Shown here in pieces: positions 18,479 through 27,588 of a stretch of DNA of 64,000 bases (position 1 is the stretch's first letter; each line of letters starts with the position of its first letter). The stretch lies in NCBI GenBank assembly GCA_903834465.1, contig CAILJB010000076.1, positions 1 to 64,000 of the forward strand, in the 5' to 3' direction. The notes under the pieces are model-generated. The model saw only the letters and a list, made by a program, of their open reading frames with translations. It made no database searches and had not been told where the DNA came from. The DNA is from an uncultured Pseudomonadota bacterium. Its GTDB lineage: Bacteria > Pseudomonadota > Gammaproteobacteria > Methylococcales > Methylomonadaceae. The position numbers and the translations under genes were made by a program.

Positions 18479-19630
18479 ATGACCACAAAACAACTTCCTA
18501 TCACCGTTCTTTCTGGATTTTTAGGCGCAGGAAAAACCACGCTACTCAATAACATCCTCGCTAATCGAGACGGTTTAAAAATCGCCGTTATCGTCAATGA
18601 CATGAGCGAAATCAATATCGATGCCGCGCTGGTCAAAAACGAAATGTCATTAAATCGCGCAGAAGAAAAATTAGTTGAAATGAGCAACGACTGTATTTGC
18701 TGCACATTGCGCGAAGATTTATTGATTGAAATTACCCAATTAGCAAAAGAAGGGCGTTTTGATTATTTGTTAATCGAATCAACAGGCATTGCAGAACCGT
18801 TGCCTGTGGCAGAAACGTTCACGTTTCGAGATGAAAATGACGTGAGTTTGTCAGATTTAGCGCGTTTAGATACGTTGGTAACAGTGGTTGATGCGGTGAA
18901 TTTCATGCGCGATTATTTAGAATCGCAATCACTCAAAGACATTCACGCCGAAGTCAGCGACGAAGATGAGCGCAATATTTCAGATTTACTGGTTGAACAA
19001 ATTGAATTTAGTAACGTGATTTTGATTTCTAAAATCGATTTGATTAGCAGTGATGAACGTGAAAATCTCACCGCGATTTTGAAAAATTTAAATCCTGACG
19101 CTGAAATTATTCCGATGGTAATGGGCAGTGTGCCGATTGCCAAAATTTTAAATACGCACAAATTCGATTTTGAAAAAGCCGAACAAGCCGCAGGTTGGTT
19201 GCAAGAATTACGCGGTACGCACAAACCCGAAACCGAAGAATACGGAATTTCGAGTTTTGTTTTTAGCGCAAATCGCCCTTTTTACACCACCCGTTTTTAC
19301 GATTATTTGCATCGTGACGAATGGGATAACGGCACATTGTTACGTTCAAAAGGCTTTTTTTGGTTAGCGTCACGTCCTGAATGGGTGGGTTCGTGGTCAC
19401 AAGCAGGCGGCACAATGCAATATGGTTGTGCGGGACGTTGGAAATCCGTCACCGATTGTCGGCAAGAACTCGTTTTTATTGGACAAAACATCAATCAAGA
19501 AAAAGCGATTGCTGAATTAAACGCCTGTTTATTAACCGATGAAGAATTTGCGGCAGGTGAAAACGTGTGGCGCGATTATCGAGATGAATTTCCTATTTGG
19601 TTTTTAGATGAAGAAGGTGAAACACCATGA
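18479..19630 (+). CDS. COG0523 GTPase, ZigA/YciC/ZagA type zinc metallochaperone
   Basis: The 383-residue G3E GTPase has Walker [10 protein letters not shown], the metal-binding CxCC motif ([12 protein letters not shown]), the ESTGIAEP switch, an SKIDL guanine-specificity motif, and the C-terminal domain typical of ZigA/YciC ([31 protein letters not shown]). ZigA and ZagA hydrolyse GTP to pass zinc to client enzymes when zinc is short. It follows a perfect Zur box, and its stop overlaps the start of a 54-residue peptide gene. The client protein here is unknown. Confidence 0.93.
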   Translation: MTTKQLPITVLSGFLGAGKTTLLNNILANRDGLKIAVIVNDMSEINIDAALVKNEMSLNRAEEKLVEMSNDCICCTLREDLLIEITQLAKEGRFDYLLIESTGIAEPLPVAETFTFRDENDVSLSDLARLDTLVTVVDAVNFMRDYLESQSLKDIHAEVSDEDERNISDLLVEQIEFSNVILISKIDLISSDERENLTAILKNLNPDAEIIPMVMGSVPIAKILNTHKFDFEKAEQAAGWLQELRGTHKPETEEYGISSFVFSANRPFYTTRFYDYLHRDEWDNGTLLRSKGFFWLASRPEWVGSWSQAGGTMQYGCAGRWKSVTDCRQELVFIGQNINQEKAIAELNACLLTDEEFAAGENVWRDYRDEFPIWFLDEEGETP

Positions 19631-19791
19631 TGTCAGAAAAATTATTAAACCGTATTTTTCTGGTCGTTTTTTGCGTCACGCTCAGTTACGTTTTTGTTAA
19701 TTGGTTGCCCGATTCAGTTGCAAATTTTGTTTATGGTTCGACAAACAAAAAAGCTCTTGTTCATAACGTAACCTTTGAGTTTTCGCAATGA
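19627..19791 (+). CDS. 54-residue single-span membrane peptide in the zinc operon
   Basis: A 55-codon ORF begins at ATG 19627 (or the next ATG, 19630), overlapping the COG0523 stop, and ends with a TGA that overlaps the ZIP gene ATG (ATGA). Both overlaps argue that it is translated. The product has one hydrophobic helix ([19 protein letters not shown], about residues 6-24) and a short polar tail; it has one Cys and one His, so no obvious zinc site. The family is not recognised. It could be a small partner of the ZIP permease. Confidence 0.65.
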   Translation: MMSEKLLNRIFLVVFCVTLSYVFVNWLPDSVANFVYGSTNKKALVHNVTFEFSQ

Positions 19792-20573
19792 ATTTACCTT
19801 CTGATTTACCTTCTAGCATTATTGGTGCAAGCCTTTTAGTCAGTTTTAGTTCATTAAGCGGCTTATTTGTGTTGTGGATTAAGCCCGAAAAACTGCAAAA
19901 AATCGTGCCATATTTAGTTGCGTTGGCAGTTGGTGTACTTTTAGGCGATGCGTTCATTCACTTAATTCCCGATGCGGTGGCGCGTCAAGGTTCAGTATCA
20001 ACCGTTTGTTTAATGACGTTATTGGGTGTTTTTGTTTTCTTTGTGTTGGAAAAAATTGTACGTTGGCGACACGACCACACTGTCGATTTTTCTAATCAAG
20101 ATACGAATACCATTCAGCCAATGGCAAAAATGAATTTGGTTGGTGATGCGATTCACAATTTTGTCGATGGTATTTTGATTACGGGTAGTTTTTTAACGGA
20201 TCCAATTCTTGGTGTGACAACGGCTTTTGCGATTATCGCGCATGAAATTCCACAAAAAATTGGTGATGTGGGTGCGTTAATTTATGGTGGTTTTTCACCG
20301 AAAAAAGCCGTTTTGTATAATTTCTATTGCTCATTAACGGTTGTGGTTGGCGCGATATTTACGCTATTTCTCAGTCAAATCGCAGAATCGTCACTTGTGT
20401 TTTTATTGCCCATTGCGGCGGGTGGTTTTATTTACATTGCCACCACCGACATGATGCCTGCGTTACATGAACATTCTTCACTTCGCAATTTATTTGGACA
20501 AACAGCCATTCTCGCTTCGGGCATTGCGTTTATGCAATCGATTGTGGTTTTTGAACAATTCCTCCTTCCTTAA
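19788..20573 (+). CDS. ZIP family zinc transporter
   Basis: The 261-residue inner-membrane protein has about eight transmembrane helices and the ZIP metal-site motifs in TM4 and TM5: HNFVDG at about residue 123 and HEIPQK at about residue 152. A short His-containing loop (RWRHDHTVDF) lies before TM4, as is common in ZIPs. It should import Zn(II) into the cytoplasm. It lies in the Zur-box operon, translationally coupled to the small peptide before it and 13 bases from the DUF1826 gene after it. Confidence 0.93.
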   Translation: MNLPSDLPSSIIGASLLVSFSSLSGLFVLWIKPEKLQKIVPYLVALAVGVLLGDAFIHLIPDAVARQGSVSTVCLMTLLGVFVFFVLEKIVRWRHDHTVDFSNQDTNTIQPMAKMNLVGDAIHNFVDGILITGSFLTDPILGVTTAFAIIAHEIPQKIGDVGALIYGGFSPKKAVLYNFYCSLTVVVGAIFTLFLSQIAESSLVFLLPIAAGGFIYIATTDMMPALHEHSSLRNLFGQTAILASGIAFMQSIVVFEQFLLP

Positions 20574-20586
20574 CAACTTAAAAATT

Positions 20587-21267
20587 ATGAGCGCGTTACC
20601 CCACCAATTCAAATTTGAACCACAACCCACTTTTTCAACCGCGTGCGTTTCTTATCAACTGACCGATTTAACCGAAATTTATAAAGGTGACGTGAATTTG
20701 TGCGTGGTTAATCGAACGGTTGATACAGAAATTCACCACTTTGTTCACGAACTTTTTGCCGCGCAACGTCACGTTAGCGTGATTGAAAATTTTAATGTTG
20801 CGGGTTTTGATTTTGAAAATTTATTGCCACAAGCCAAACAGTTACGCGGTTACTCAGAATTTCACAAAGATATTGAACATTTAGTGACTGTTTTTTGTGA
20901 ATTATTTGACTTACAAACCGTTGGCTTGCGTTTGGGAATGTTTGATAAAGCGATGTGTCCAAAATTTCATGTTGACCATGTGCCATGCCGTTTGGTTTGT
21001 ACTTATGGTGGAATTGGCACGGAATGGATTGAAGACCGTTACATCAATCGCACGAAATTGGGCGTAGGTTCTGGTGGTTTAACCGATGATAAATCAGGAC
21101 TCATTCAAGCAGATTTAGATGTTATCAACACCACGCCAGCTTATGCGATTGGTTTATTAAAAGGTTCAAAGTGGGAAGGTAGCGAACAAAACGGCGCAGT
21201 ACATCGTTCACCAAAAGTCACTGAAAATGCGCCTTATCGACTTTTATTAACATTGGATTTTGCGTAA
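20587..21267 (+). CDS. DUF1826 family protein
   Basis: The 226-residue soluble protein resembles DUF1826, a family of unknown function often found beside COG0523 GTPases in zinc-responsive loci. Visible features are FHVDHVPCRLVCTYGG (His, Asp, His and Cys that could bind a metal), GTEWIEDRYINR, and the C-terminal AVHRSPKVTENAPYRLLLTLDF. The HxD...H pattern is reminiscent of an iron/2-oxoglutarate or cupin-like metal site, but this is speculative. ATG 20587 was chosen over an earlier frame opening because that would overlap the ZIP gene. The next GTPase starts 6 bases on. Confidence 0.8.
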   Translation: MSALPHQFKFEPQPTFSTACVSYQLTDLTEIYKGDVNLCVVNRTVDTEIHHFVHELFAAQRHVSVIENFNVAGFDFENLLPQAKQLRGYSEFHKDIEHLVTVFCELFDLQTVGLRLGMFDKAMCPKFHVDHVPCRLVCTYGGIGTEWIEDRYINRTKLGVGSGGLTDDKSGLIQADLDVINTTPAYAIGLLKGSKWEGSEQNGAVHRSPKVTENAPYRLLLTLDFA

Positions 21268-21273
21268 AAATTT

Positions 21274-22266
21274 ATGACAAATGAAAAAAACACTCGCGTT
21301 CCTGTCACCATTCTGACGGGCTTTTTAGGTGCAGGAAAAACGACGCTTTTAAATCGCATTTTGTCTGAAGAACATGGACAACGCATTGCCGTCATTGAAA
21401 ACGAATTTGGCGAAACAGGCATTGACAATGAATTGCTTATTCAAGGTGAAGAACAAATTATCGAAATGAATAACGGCTGTATTTGCTGCACGGTGCGTGG
21501 GGATTTAATCAGGATTTTGAGCGAATTAGCGCGAAAACGAGAACAAGGCAGTTTGCATTTTGACCGTGTGATTATTGAAACCACAGGGCTTGCAGACCCC
21601 GCGCCTGTTGCACAAACTTTTTTTGTTGAACCTGAAATTGCTTTCCACTATTTAGTTGATGCCATTTTGACCGTTGTTGATGCAAAACACGCTTTAAAAC
21701 AACTTGATTCAACGCACGAAGCAGAAGACCAAATCGGCTTTGCTGATCGTTTGCTGATTTCAAAAGTGGATTTAGTCACACCTGAAGAATTGGATTTATT
21801 AACGGTGCGTTTGAAACAAATTAACCTCAATGCGCCCATCAAACACGTTCATTTTGGCAAAACAGCCATCAATGAACTTTTAGATATTCGCAGTTTTGAT
21901 TTAAACGCCATTTTAGAAATTGAACCCAATTTTTTAAACGATGTTTCGCATCATCACGACAAAGGTGTTAGCTCATTTGCTTACCATTCAGACATTGCTT
22001 TTGATGCCGCAAAAATTATTTCTTTTATGGAGCTTACGGTTTCTATTTATGGCAACGATTTATTGCGCTACAAAGGAATTTTAGATATTCAAGGCTGCGA
22101 TAAAAAAGTCATTTATCAAGGTGTTCACATGATGTTTGATGAAACACTCGGTATTGCGTGGAAAGAAGGCGAAAAAAGAGCTTCGACATTAGTCTTTATC
22201 GGTCGTAATTTGCCGCCCAAACAAGATTTAAAAGAAGCCCTCGATAGTTGCAGGATTGCATTGTGA
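21274..22266 (+). CDS. Second COG0523 (CobW/YjiA-like) GTPase
   Basis: The 330-residue protein is a G3E GTPase of the CobW/YjiA type: Walker [10 protein letters not shown], the CxCC motif (GCICCTVRGDLI), the ETTGLADPAP switch, SKVDL, and a C-terminal CobW domain starting near SSFAYHSD. A short His cluster (SHHHDKG) between the domains could bind metal. Its TGA overlaps the GTG start of the FhcA-like gene (GTGA), so the two are translationally coupled. That makes the amidohydrolase its likely client, by analogy with other COG0523 chaperones; this is inference. Confidence 0.93.
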   Translation: MTNEKNTRVPVTILTGFLGAGKTTLLNRILSEEHGQRIAVIENEFGETGIDNELLIQGEEQIIEMNNGCICCTVRGDLIRILSELARKREQGSLHFDRVIIETTGLADPAPVAQTFFVEPEIAFHYLVDAILTVVDAKHALKQLDSTHEAEDQIGFADRLLISKVDLVTPEELDLLTVRLKQINLNAPIKHVHFGKTAINELLDIRSFDLNAILEIEPNFLNDVSHHHDKGVSSFAYHSDIAFDAAKIISFMELTVSIYGNDLLRYKGILDIQGCDKKVIYQGVHMMFDETLGIAWKEGEKRASTLVFIGRNLPPKQDLKEALDSCRIAL

Positions 22267-23939
22267 AAACTCGTTTAAAAGGCGGACAAATTTTCGACCC
22301 TGCACAAAATCTAAACGGCGTTGTGCAAGATTTGTGGTTTCAAGATGGTGTGATTATTCCAACGCCGCACAAAAATGAAATACCTGATGTGGATTACGAT
22401 ATTTCTGGCAAAGTTGTGATGGCGGGGGCAATTGATATTCACAGCCACATTGCAGGTGGAAACGTGAATACCGCGCGTTTATTACTGCCTGAACAACATC
22501 GAAATTTCATGGCGCGAAAACTCAATCATCCATTTGGCATTTCTCGTTGGTCAACCACAGAAATCGGTTATCGTTACGCGCAAATGGGTTATACAACCGT
22601 TGTTGAACCTGCCATTTTGCCTGCGAATGCGTTAGATGCTCACCTGCAAATGGCAGATATTCCGATTATCGACACCGCAGGTTTAGCGATTTTGGGTAAT
22701 GATGATTTTTTGTTGCGCTTACTTCGTGCAAAAGCAAGTCAAAATCAAATCAATGATTATGTTGCATGGACGTTGTATTCCACACGCTGTTTGGGTTTGA
22801 AAGTGATTAACGCAGGTGGCGCGAATGCGTTTAAAAACAACGTTCGCCATTTTGATTTAGACGATATTGTTCCCGATTACGGCGTGAGTTCGCGCCATAT
22901 TTTGCAAACTCTGCAACGCGCCGCGTGTGACATTCAGTTGCCGCATCCTGTTCATGTTCACTGTAATAATTTAGGCATTCCAAATAACGTAGACACCGCG
23001 ATTGCGACAATGGAAGCCGCGCAAGGTTTGCCAATGCACTTAGCGCATATTCAATTTTATGGTTACGGCAATCAAGGTGAACGCGGTTTTTCAAGTGAAA
23101 GCGCGAAATTGATTGATGCGTTTAACAAACATCCCAATATCACAATGGATGTTGGACAAGTTTTGTTTGGGCAAACGGTCACAATTTCGGGCGATGTGAT
23201 TGCTCAATTCAGCCGCCGTGATGATGCCAGTCCTAAAAAATGGGTGGTTTGGGATGGGGAATGTCAAGGAAGTGGCGGCGTTGTGCCGTATCGCTATCAA
23301 GCAAAAAGTTTTGTGAACAGTTTGCAATGGATAATTGGTTTAGAAATTTTCTTATTAGCGCAAGACCCTTGGCGATTGTTTTTCACAACAGACCATCCGA
23401 ATGGCGCACCTTTTACCAGTTATCCGCATTTGATTCGCTTGCTGATGGATTATGAATTTCGTTTGGAATGTCTGTCGCAATTAAATCCCCAATCCGTTGA
23501 AATGAGTTTGTTAAAAGAGCTGAAAAAAGAATTTTCACTTTATGACATTGCGATTATGACGCGCACCGCCGCCGCGCAAATGTTGGGCTTGAAAGATAGA
23601 GGGCATCTAAACGTTGGCGCAATGGCAGATATTGCTGTTTATCGTCCACAAGCTGATAAAGAAGCGATGTTTAATCATGCCGATTTCGTTTTTAAAAATG
23701 GCGAATTAGTGATTAAAAACGGTGAAGTGCAAGCACGAAAAAACGGGATGACTCAAATTGTGCAACCGCATTTTGAATCACAAATTAAACGTGATGTGCA
23801 AACGTATTACGACCAATTTTATAATTTGAAATTGCATAATTTTCAGGTAAAAGACGTAAGTTTTAGTCAAACCGACACAGAGCGATTTGTACTTCATTCC
23901 TGCGGTAAACCTTATGAATCAAGTTATGCAGCAAATTAA
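22263..23939 (+). CDS. fhcA: Formylmethanofuran dehydrogenase subunit A / FhcA-type amidohydrolase
   Basis: The 558-residue protein matches subunit A of formylmethanofuran dehydrogenase (FwdA/FmdA) and of the methylotroph formyltransferase/hydrolase complex (FhcA), which handles formyl-methanofuran or methylofuran in formaldehyde oxidation. The amidohydrolase metal site is retained: His60 and His62 in DIHSHIAGG, Lys180 in CLGLKVINAGG, His in HPVHVHCNN (228-233), and Asp377 in TTDHPNGAPF. Typical FhcA is about 550 residues. The start is GTG 22263, overlapping the preceding GTPase stop. None of fhcB, fhcC or fhcD is nearby, and the gene sits inside a Zur-type operon, so it is probably a second copy used in zinc shortage; that is inference. 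Confidence 0.87.
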   Translation: MKTRLKGGQIFDPAQNLNGVVQDLWFQDGVIIPTPHKNEIPDVDYDISGKVVMAGAIDIHSHIAGGNVNTARLLLPEQHRNFMARKLNHPFGISRWSTTEIGYRYAQMGYTTVVEPAILPANALDAHLQMADIPIIDTAGLAILGNDDFLLRLLRAKASQNQINDYVAWTLYSTRCLGLKVINAGGANAFKNNVRHFDLDDIVPDYGVSSRHILQTLQRAACDIQLPHPVHVHCNNLGIPNNVDTAIATMEAAQGLPMHLAHIQFYGYGNQGERGFSSESAKLIDAFNKHPNITMDVGQVLFGQTVTISGDVIAQFSRRDDASPKKWVVWDGECQGSGGVVPYRYQAKSFVNSLQWIIGLEIFLLAQDPWRLFFTTDHPNGAPFTSYPHLIRLLMDYEFRLECLSQLNPQSVEMSLLKELKKEFSLYDIAIMTRTAAAQMLGLKDRGHLNVGAMADIAVYRPQADKEAMFNHADFVFKNGELVIKNGEVQARKNGMTQIVQPHFESQIKRDVQTYYDQFYNLKLHNFQVKDVSFSQTDTERFVLHSCGKPYESSYAAN

Positions 23940-24398
23940 AACCCTTGAAAAAATCCCCGTTATCGTAATCAGTGGCTTTTTAGGAAGCGGCAAAACGACA
24001 CTGCTCAATTCATTGTTAAACCATTTGCCAAAAACGGCAGTGATTATCAACGAATTCGGTACAACGCCGATTGATCAAGATGTGTTACGAAAACATAACT
24101 CGCCCAAAGTCACACTCGTCGGCGGGTGTTTATGTTGTCAAACCCGTGATGCGTTACGGTTTTGACCGATTTGATGACGCTTTATCATGAGAAATTAGTG
24201 CGCTTAAAAGGCATTATTTACACGCTTGAAAATACTAAACCGTTGATTATTCAAGGCGCGAATGGCGTTTTATATCCAACCAGTTTTTTACCCGCACGCG
24301 AATCGGATGATGAAATAGGACGTTTAGTTTTTATTACTGATGGTGACGTGAGCGATTTAGCAGAAGCCTTTATGCAAAAACTGCGTCTTTCGGCGTGA
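23914..24398 (+). pseudogene. Decayed third COG0523 GTPase with internal deletion
   Basis: From ATG 23914 (or 23926) an intact N-terminus reads VIVISGFLGSGKTT and GGCLCCQTRDALR, then stops at 24165. The next frame carries only the CobW C-terminal domain (LTDLMTLYHEKLVRLKGIIY to RLVFITDGDV), ending at 24398. The 180 or so residues that should lie between, with the switch and guanine-specificity motifs, are missing and the frame is shifted, with the join near 24155-24175. It overlaps the 3' end of the fhcA-like gene by about 26 bases. Separate translation of the 78-residue C-terminal part cannot be excluded. Confidence 0.85.
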
Positions 24399-24434
24399 TT
24401 TCAACCAATATATTTTTATAGTTTAGGAAATTTT

Positions 24435-26528
24435 ATGTTTAAAAAAATTCACTTTTTACCCGCGTATTTTTTGGTTTTCGCCGCGCCACTTTATGCCGAA
24501 GATAGTGTGCAAAAGCTCGACGATATTATTATTACCGCACCTTTACAGGAAACAACCTCTGAATTTGCTGTACCCGTGACTGTCTTAGAAGATGATGAAC
24601 TGATGATGAAAATGGGGCATAGCATTGGCGAGACGTTGAAACAAGAGCAGGGAATTACCAGTCAATCATTTGGTCCTGGTGTTGGTACACCCGTTATTCG
24701 AGGTCAAAGTGGACCTAGAGTGCGCGTCTTATCCAGTGGTATTGGAAGTAATGATGTGTCGCAGTTAAGTCCTGACCATGCAACCAGTATTGAGCCTATC
24801 ATGGCAGAGCGCATCGAGGTATTGCGTGGACCCGCTACCTTACTTTATGGCAGTGGTGCAATGGGTGGTGTAGTTAATGTTATCGATAATCGCATTCCTA
24901 GTTTTATTCCTGATAAGCCGTTTGGCGGTGTTGTCGAGCAACGTTATGATTCGGCTTTCGATGAAACCAGCACAGCATTGAAAGCTGAAGGCGGAAAAGA
25001 CCATCTTGCTTATCATTTAGATGGTTTATTTCGTGACCGCAGTAATATGAGCATCGATGGGCAAGCTATTGATGCGCCCGCGGCACAATCTCTTGATTCC
25101 ACACTTAATGTCATTCAAAACAGTCATGGCATGATTCCAAATACTTATGCCCAAACTATCAATGGTTCGGCGGGCGTTTCATTAGTGGGTGACCCTGGAT
25201 TTGCAGGCGTTTCAATCAATCAGCTACATAACAATTATGGTATTGCCCCCGATGGTAGTGGCGGTTCAAATACTCGTATCGATATTCAACAAACTAAATA
25301 TGACTTCAAGAGCGAACTGAACAATCCTTTAAGTTTTGCCGAATTATTGAAGATGCGGATGGGTTATACCGATTACTATCACAAAGAATTAGATGGTGGT
25401 GAACCAGGAACAGCATTTAGCAACAAAACGTTTGAAGGTCGCATGGAACTTATCCATAAACCTATTGGATTATTTCGAGGGTTGGTTGGTTTTCAGGTAT
25501 TATCTAGCGACTTTTCTGCCTTTGATTTTACTGGCGCACAAACGATTGTTCCCAAATCCTTAATCAGTAGTTACGGCGTATTTGGTGTTGAATCATTTAA
25601 TTATGGTCCTGTTACTTATCAATTAGGTGGTCGAGTAGAAGAGAGTTCCATCGCGCCACAATCTGGCACAAATTATTCCTCACCAAATGGCTTGCCAATT
25701 AGTTCGTCTTATAATTATTTACCCGTTAGTGCTTCCGCTTCAGGGCTATGGAAACTTGATAAAAAAAATAGCCTCAATTTAGCTCTTACCCGTTCCCAAC
25801 GTGCGCCACAAGTTCAAGAATTGCTGTCTCATGGTTTTCACGATGCGACCCGCAGTTTTGAAGAAGGTAATCCCAACTTGCAAATGGAAACCTCTTACAA
25901 TCTGGATTTGGGCTATAAGTTCAAAGCTGATTGGGTGCGTGCTGAATTAGATTTATTTAATAATTGGGTAAATAATTACATCTATCAGCAACGTACAGGT
26001 CAATTTGTGTTGCAAAACCCAGACACGGGTGCAGCAGATGCGTGTTCGCTGAACACCGGTTGTACCGCCGTAGTTCAAAGTTATCAGGCTAACGCTATTT
26101 TCAGAGGCTACGAAAGTAAGCTAATTTTTCCAGTAATGGAGAATCACTACGGATTGGTCGATTTAACTTTATTTAGCGATTACACCCGTGGCACATTTGT
26201 TAATGGCGGCGATGTACCACGCATGCCACCGCTACGCTTTGGCTTCCAGTGGGATTATACCAAGCAACAATGGACAAGTAATCTACGGTTTACCCGCGCC
26301 CAAGCTCAAAACCATCCAGGTGCAGATGATACTTCTACGGCAGGTTATTATTTGTTGAGTCTCGGCAGCCAATATCAAATCAAAGATTTCCACGACGCAA
26401 AAATTATGTTGTTTGCTAAGGCAAATAACTTGCTTAACGAAAACATCCGAAATTCCGTTTCTTACTTACGCAATTTTTCGCCGGAGCCTGGACGCGGAGT
26501 GGAAGTTGGAATTCGGGTGAATTATTAG
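24435..26528 (+). CDS. znuD: TonB-dependent outer-membrane receptor, ZnuD-like
   Basis: The 697-residue protein has a signal peptide, a plug domain (IIITAPLQETTSEFAVPVTVLEDDEL; PVIRGQSGPRVRVL; RIEVLRGPATLLYGSGAMGGVVNVID) and a 22-strand barrel ending in a TonB-receptor-like ELGIRVNY-type strand (GVEVGIRVNY). The plug sequence is most like ZnuD, the zinc/heme receptor of Neisseria and relatives. The long His-rich loop of ZnuD is not obvious here. It lies 36 bases behind the decayed GTPase in the Zur-box operon and would bring zinc through the outer membrane. No separate Zur box was seen before it. Confidence 0.9.
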   Translation: MFKKIHFLPAYFLVFAAPLYAEDSVQKLDDIIITAPLQETTSEFAVPVTVLEDDELMMKMGHSIGETLKQEQGITSQSFGPGVGTPVIRGQSGPRVRVLSSGIGSNDVSQLSPDHATSIEPIMAERIEVLRGPATLLYGSGAMGGVVNVIDNRIPSFIPDKPFGGVVEQRYDSAFDETSTALKAEGGKDHLAYHLDGLFRDRSNMSIDGQAIDAPAAQSLDSTLNVIQNSHGMIPNTYAQTINGSAGVSLVGDPGFAGVSINQLHNNYGIAPDGSGGSNTRIDIQQTKYDFKSELNNPLSFAELLKMRMGYTDYYHKELDGGEPGTAFSNKTFEGRMELIHKPIGLFRGLVGFQVLSSDFSAFDFTGAQTIVPKSLISSYGVFGVESFNYGPVTYQLGGRVEESSIAPQSGTNYSSPNGLPISSSYNYLPVSASASGLWKLDKKNSLNLALTRSQRAPQVQELLSHGFHDATRSFEEGNPNLQMETSYNLDLGYKFKADWVRAELDLFNNWVNNYIYQQRTGQFVLQNPDTGAADACSLNTGCTAVVQSYQANAIFRGYESKLIFPVMENHYGLVDLTLFSDYTRGTFVNGGDVPRMPPLRFGFQWDYTKQQWTSNLRFTRAQAQNHPGADDTSTAGYYLLSLGSQYQIKDFHDAKIMLFAKANNLLNENIRNSVSYLRNFSPEPGRGVEVGIRVNY

Positions 26529-27496
26529 GCAACCCTGTCCGGTAATGTTTCGCCAGCAAAATATGCGGCTAAATTTGCCAACACTTTTTCGCCCATTGCA
26601 GTGCGTGTTTCAAGGGTTGCACTGCCCAAATGCGGCAATAATGCTACATTTTCTAAATCTAAAAAACCTTCATGAATGTTTGGCTCATTTTCATAAACAT
26701 CTAACCCTGCGCCGGCGATTTGTTTAGTTTTTAGTGCATCAATTAACGCCTGACTATCGACCACATCGCCGCGTGCCGTATTGATTAAATGCGCGGAAGG
26801 TTTCATAAATTTTAGCGTTTGAGCATTGATTAAATGTTTCGTACTTGCACCTGCGGGGCAATGCAATGAAACAAAATCGGCTTTTTGCAATAATTCTTCG
26901 AGCGAGTTGCAACGTTTAGCATTTAAATCTTGCGTGACATATTCATCTGCGGGACTTGGACTGAAATAAATAATATTCATGTCAAAACCGTGATGCGCTT
27001 TACGCGCCATCGCTTGTCCAATGCGACCAAAACCAATCAAACCCAGCGTTACACCCGTCACATTTGAACTAAGCATACTGGTCGGACACCAGCCCGCCCA
27101 TTTTTTTGCACGAACTAAACGATCGCCTTCTGCGCCACGTCGTGCGGTCATGAGCAATAACGTCATCGCAATATCAGCGGTGCTTTGCGTTAAAACATTC
27201 GGCGTGTTGGTAACGATTAAATGGTTGGCTTTTGCCGCTTCGATGTCGATGTGGTTATAACCGACACCGAAATTCGCTAAAATTTTGCAGCGTTTATTTT
27301 CAACATTTAAAACATCCGCAGGAAAGGAATCACAAACGGTTGGGCAAACAGCATCGTAATGTTGCAATGCCGCTTTGAATTCGTCAGCAGTCAAAGATCG
27401 GTCGGTTTCGTTTAATGTCACGTCATACAAATCACGCAATTTCGCTTCAACAGATTGTGTCCAACGGCGGGTGATAAAAACTTTTGGTTTGTTCAT
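26525..27496 (-). CDS. hprA: Hydroxypyruvate reductase / D-glycerate dehydrogenase
   Basis: The 323-residue D-isomer-specific 2-hydroxyacid dehydrogenase should reduce hydroxypyruvate to D-glycerate with NAD(P)H in the serine cycle. The Rossmann motif is GLIGFGRIGQAMA, followed by NTARGDVVD and the catalytic-His segment LLPHLGSATLETR; the ANFGVGYNHIDIEAA block is conserved. It lies downstream of the serine-glyoxylate aminotransferase gene, which makes its substrate, but a strong terminator separates them. The 3' end overlaps the convergent TonB receptor gene by 4 bases. A glyoxylate reductase activity is also possible. Confidence 0.92.
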   Translation of the reverse strand: MNKPKVFITRRWTQSVEAKLRDLYDVTLNETDRSLTADEFKAALQHYDAVCPTVCDSFPADVLNVENKRCKILANFGVGYNHIDIEAAKANHLIVTNTPNVLTQSTADIAMTLLLMTARRGAEGDRLVRAKKWAGWCPTSMLSSNVTGVTLGLIGFGRIGQAMARKAHHGFDMNIIYFSPSPADEYVTQDLNAKRCNSLEELLQKADFVSLHCPAGASTKHLINAQTLKFMKPSAHLINTARGDVVDSQALIDALKTKQIAGAGLDVYENEPNIHEGFLDLENVALLPHLGSATLETRTAMGEKVLANLAAYFAGETLPDRVA

Positions 27497-27532
27497 TTTA
27501 AAATCCTTAAATTTGTTTTCGCCATTCTAAAC

Positions 27533-27568
27533 AAAAAAAAAGGTTCAAAGCTATACACTTTGAACCTT
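27533..27568 (-). terminator. Rho-independent terminator after sgaA
   Basis: On the minus strand an 11-bp perfect stem (AAGGTTCAAAG / CTTTGAACCTT, loop of 7) is followed by a run of about ten Ts. It lies 20 bases past the sgaA stop and before hprA, so hprA needs readthrough or its own promoter. Confidence 0.92.
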
Positions 27569-27588
27569 TAAGCTAGTTTTTAAAAAAC

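Noticed and set aside
22831-23327. Two minus-strand ORFs inside the fhcA-like gene
   Set aside because: They are fragments opposite a long gene with clear catalytic motifs.
24162-24398. The CobW C-terminal fragment as an independent gene
   Set aside because: It lacks a convincing ribosome site and start codon and aligns as the tail of the same GTPase family as the fragment just before it, so it is treated as part of the pseudogene.
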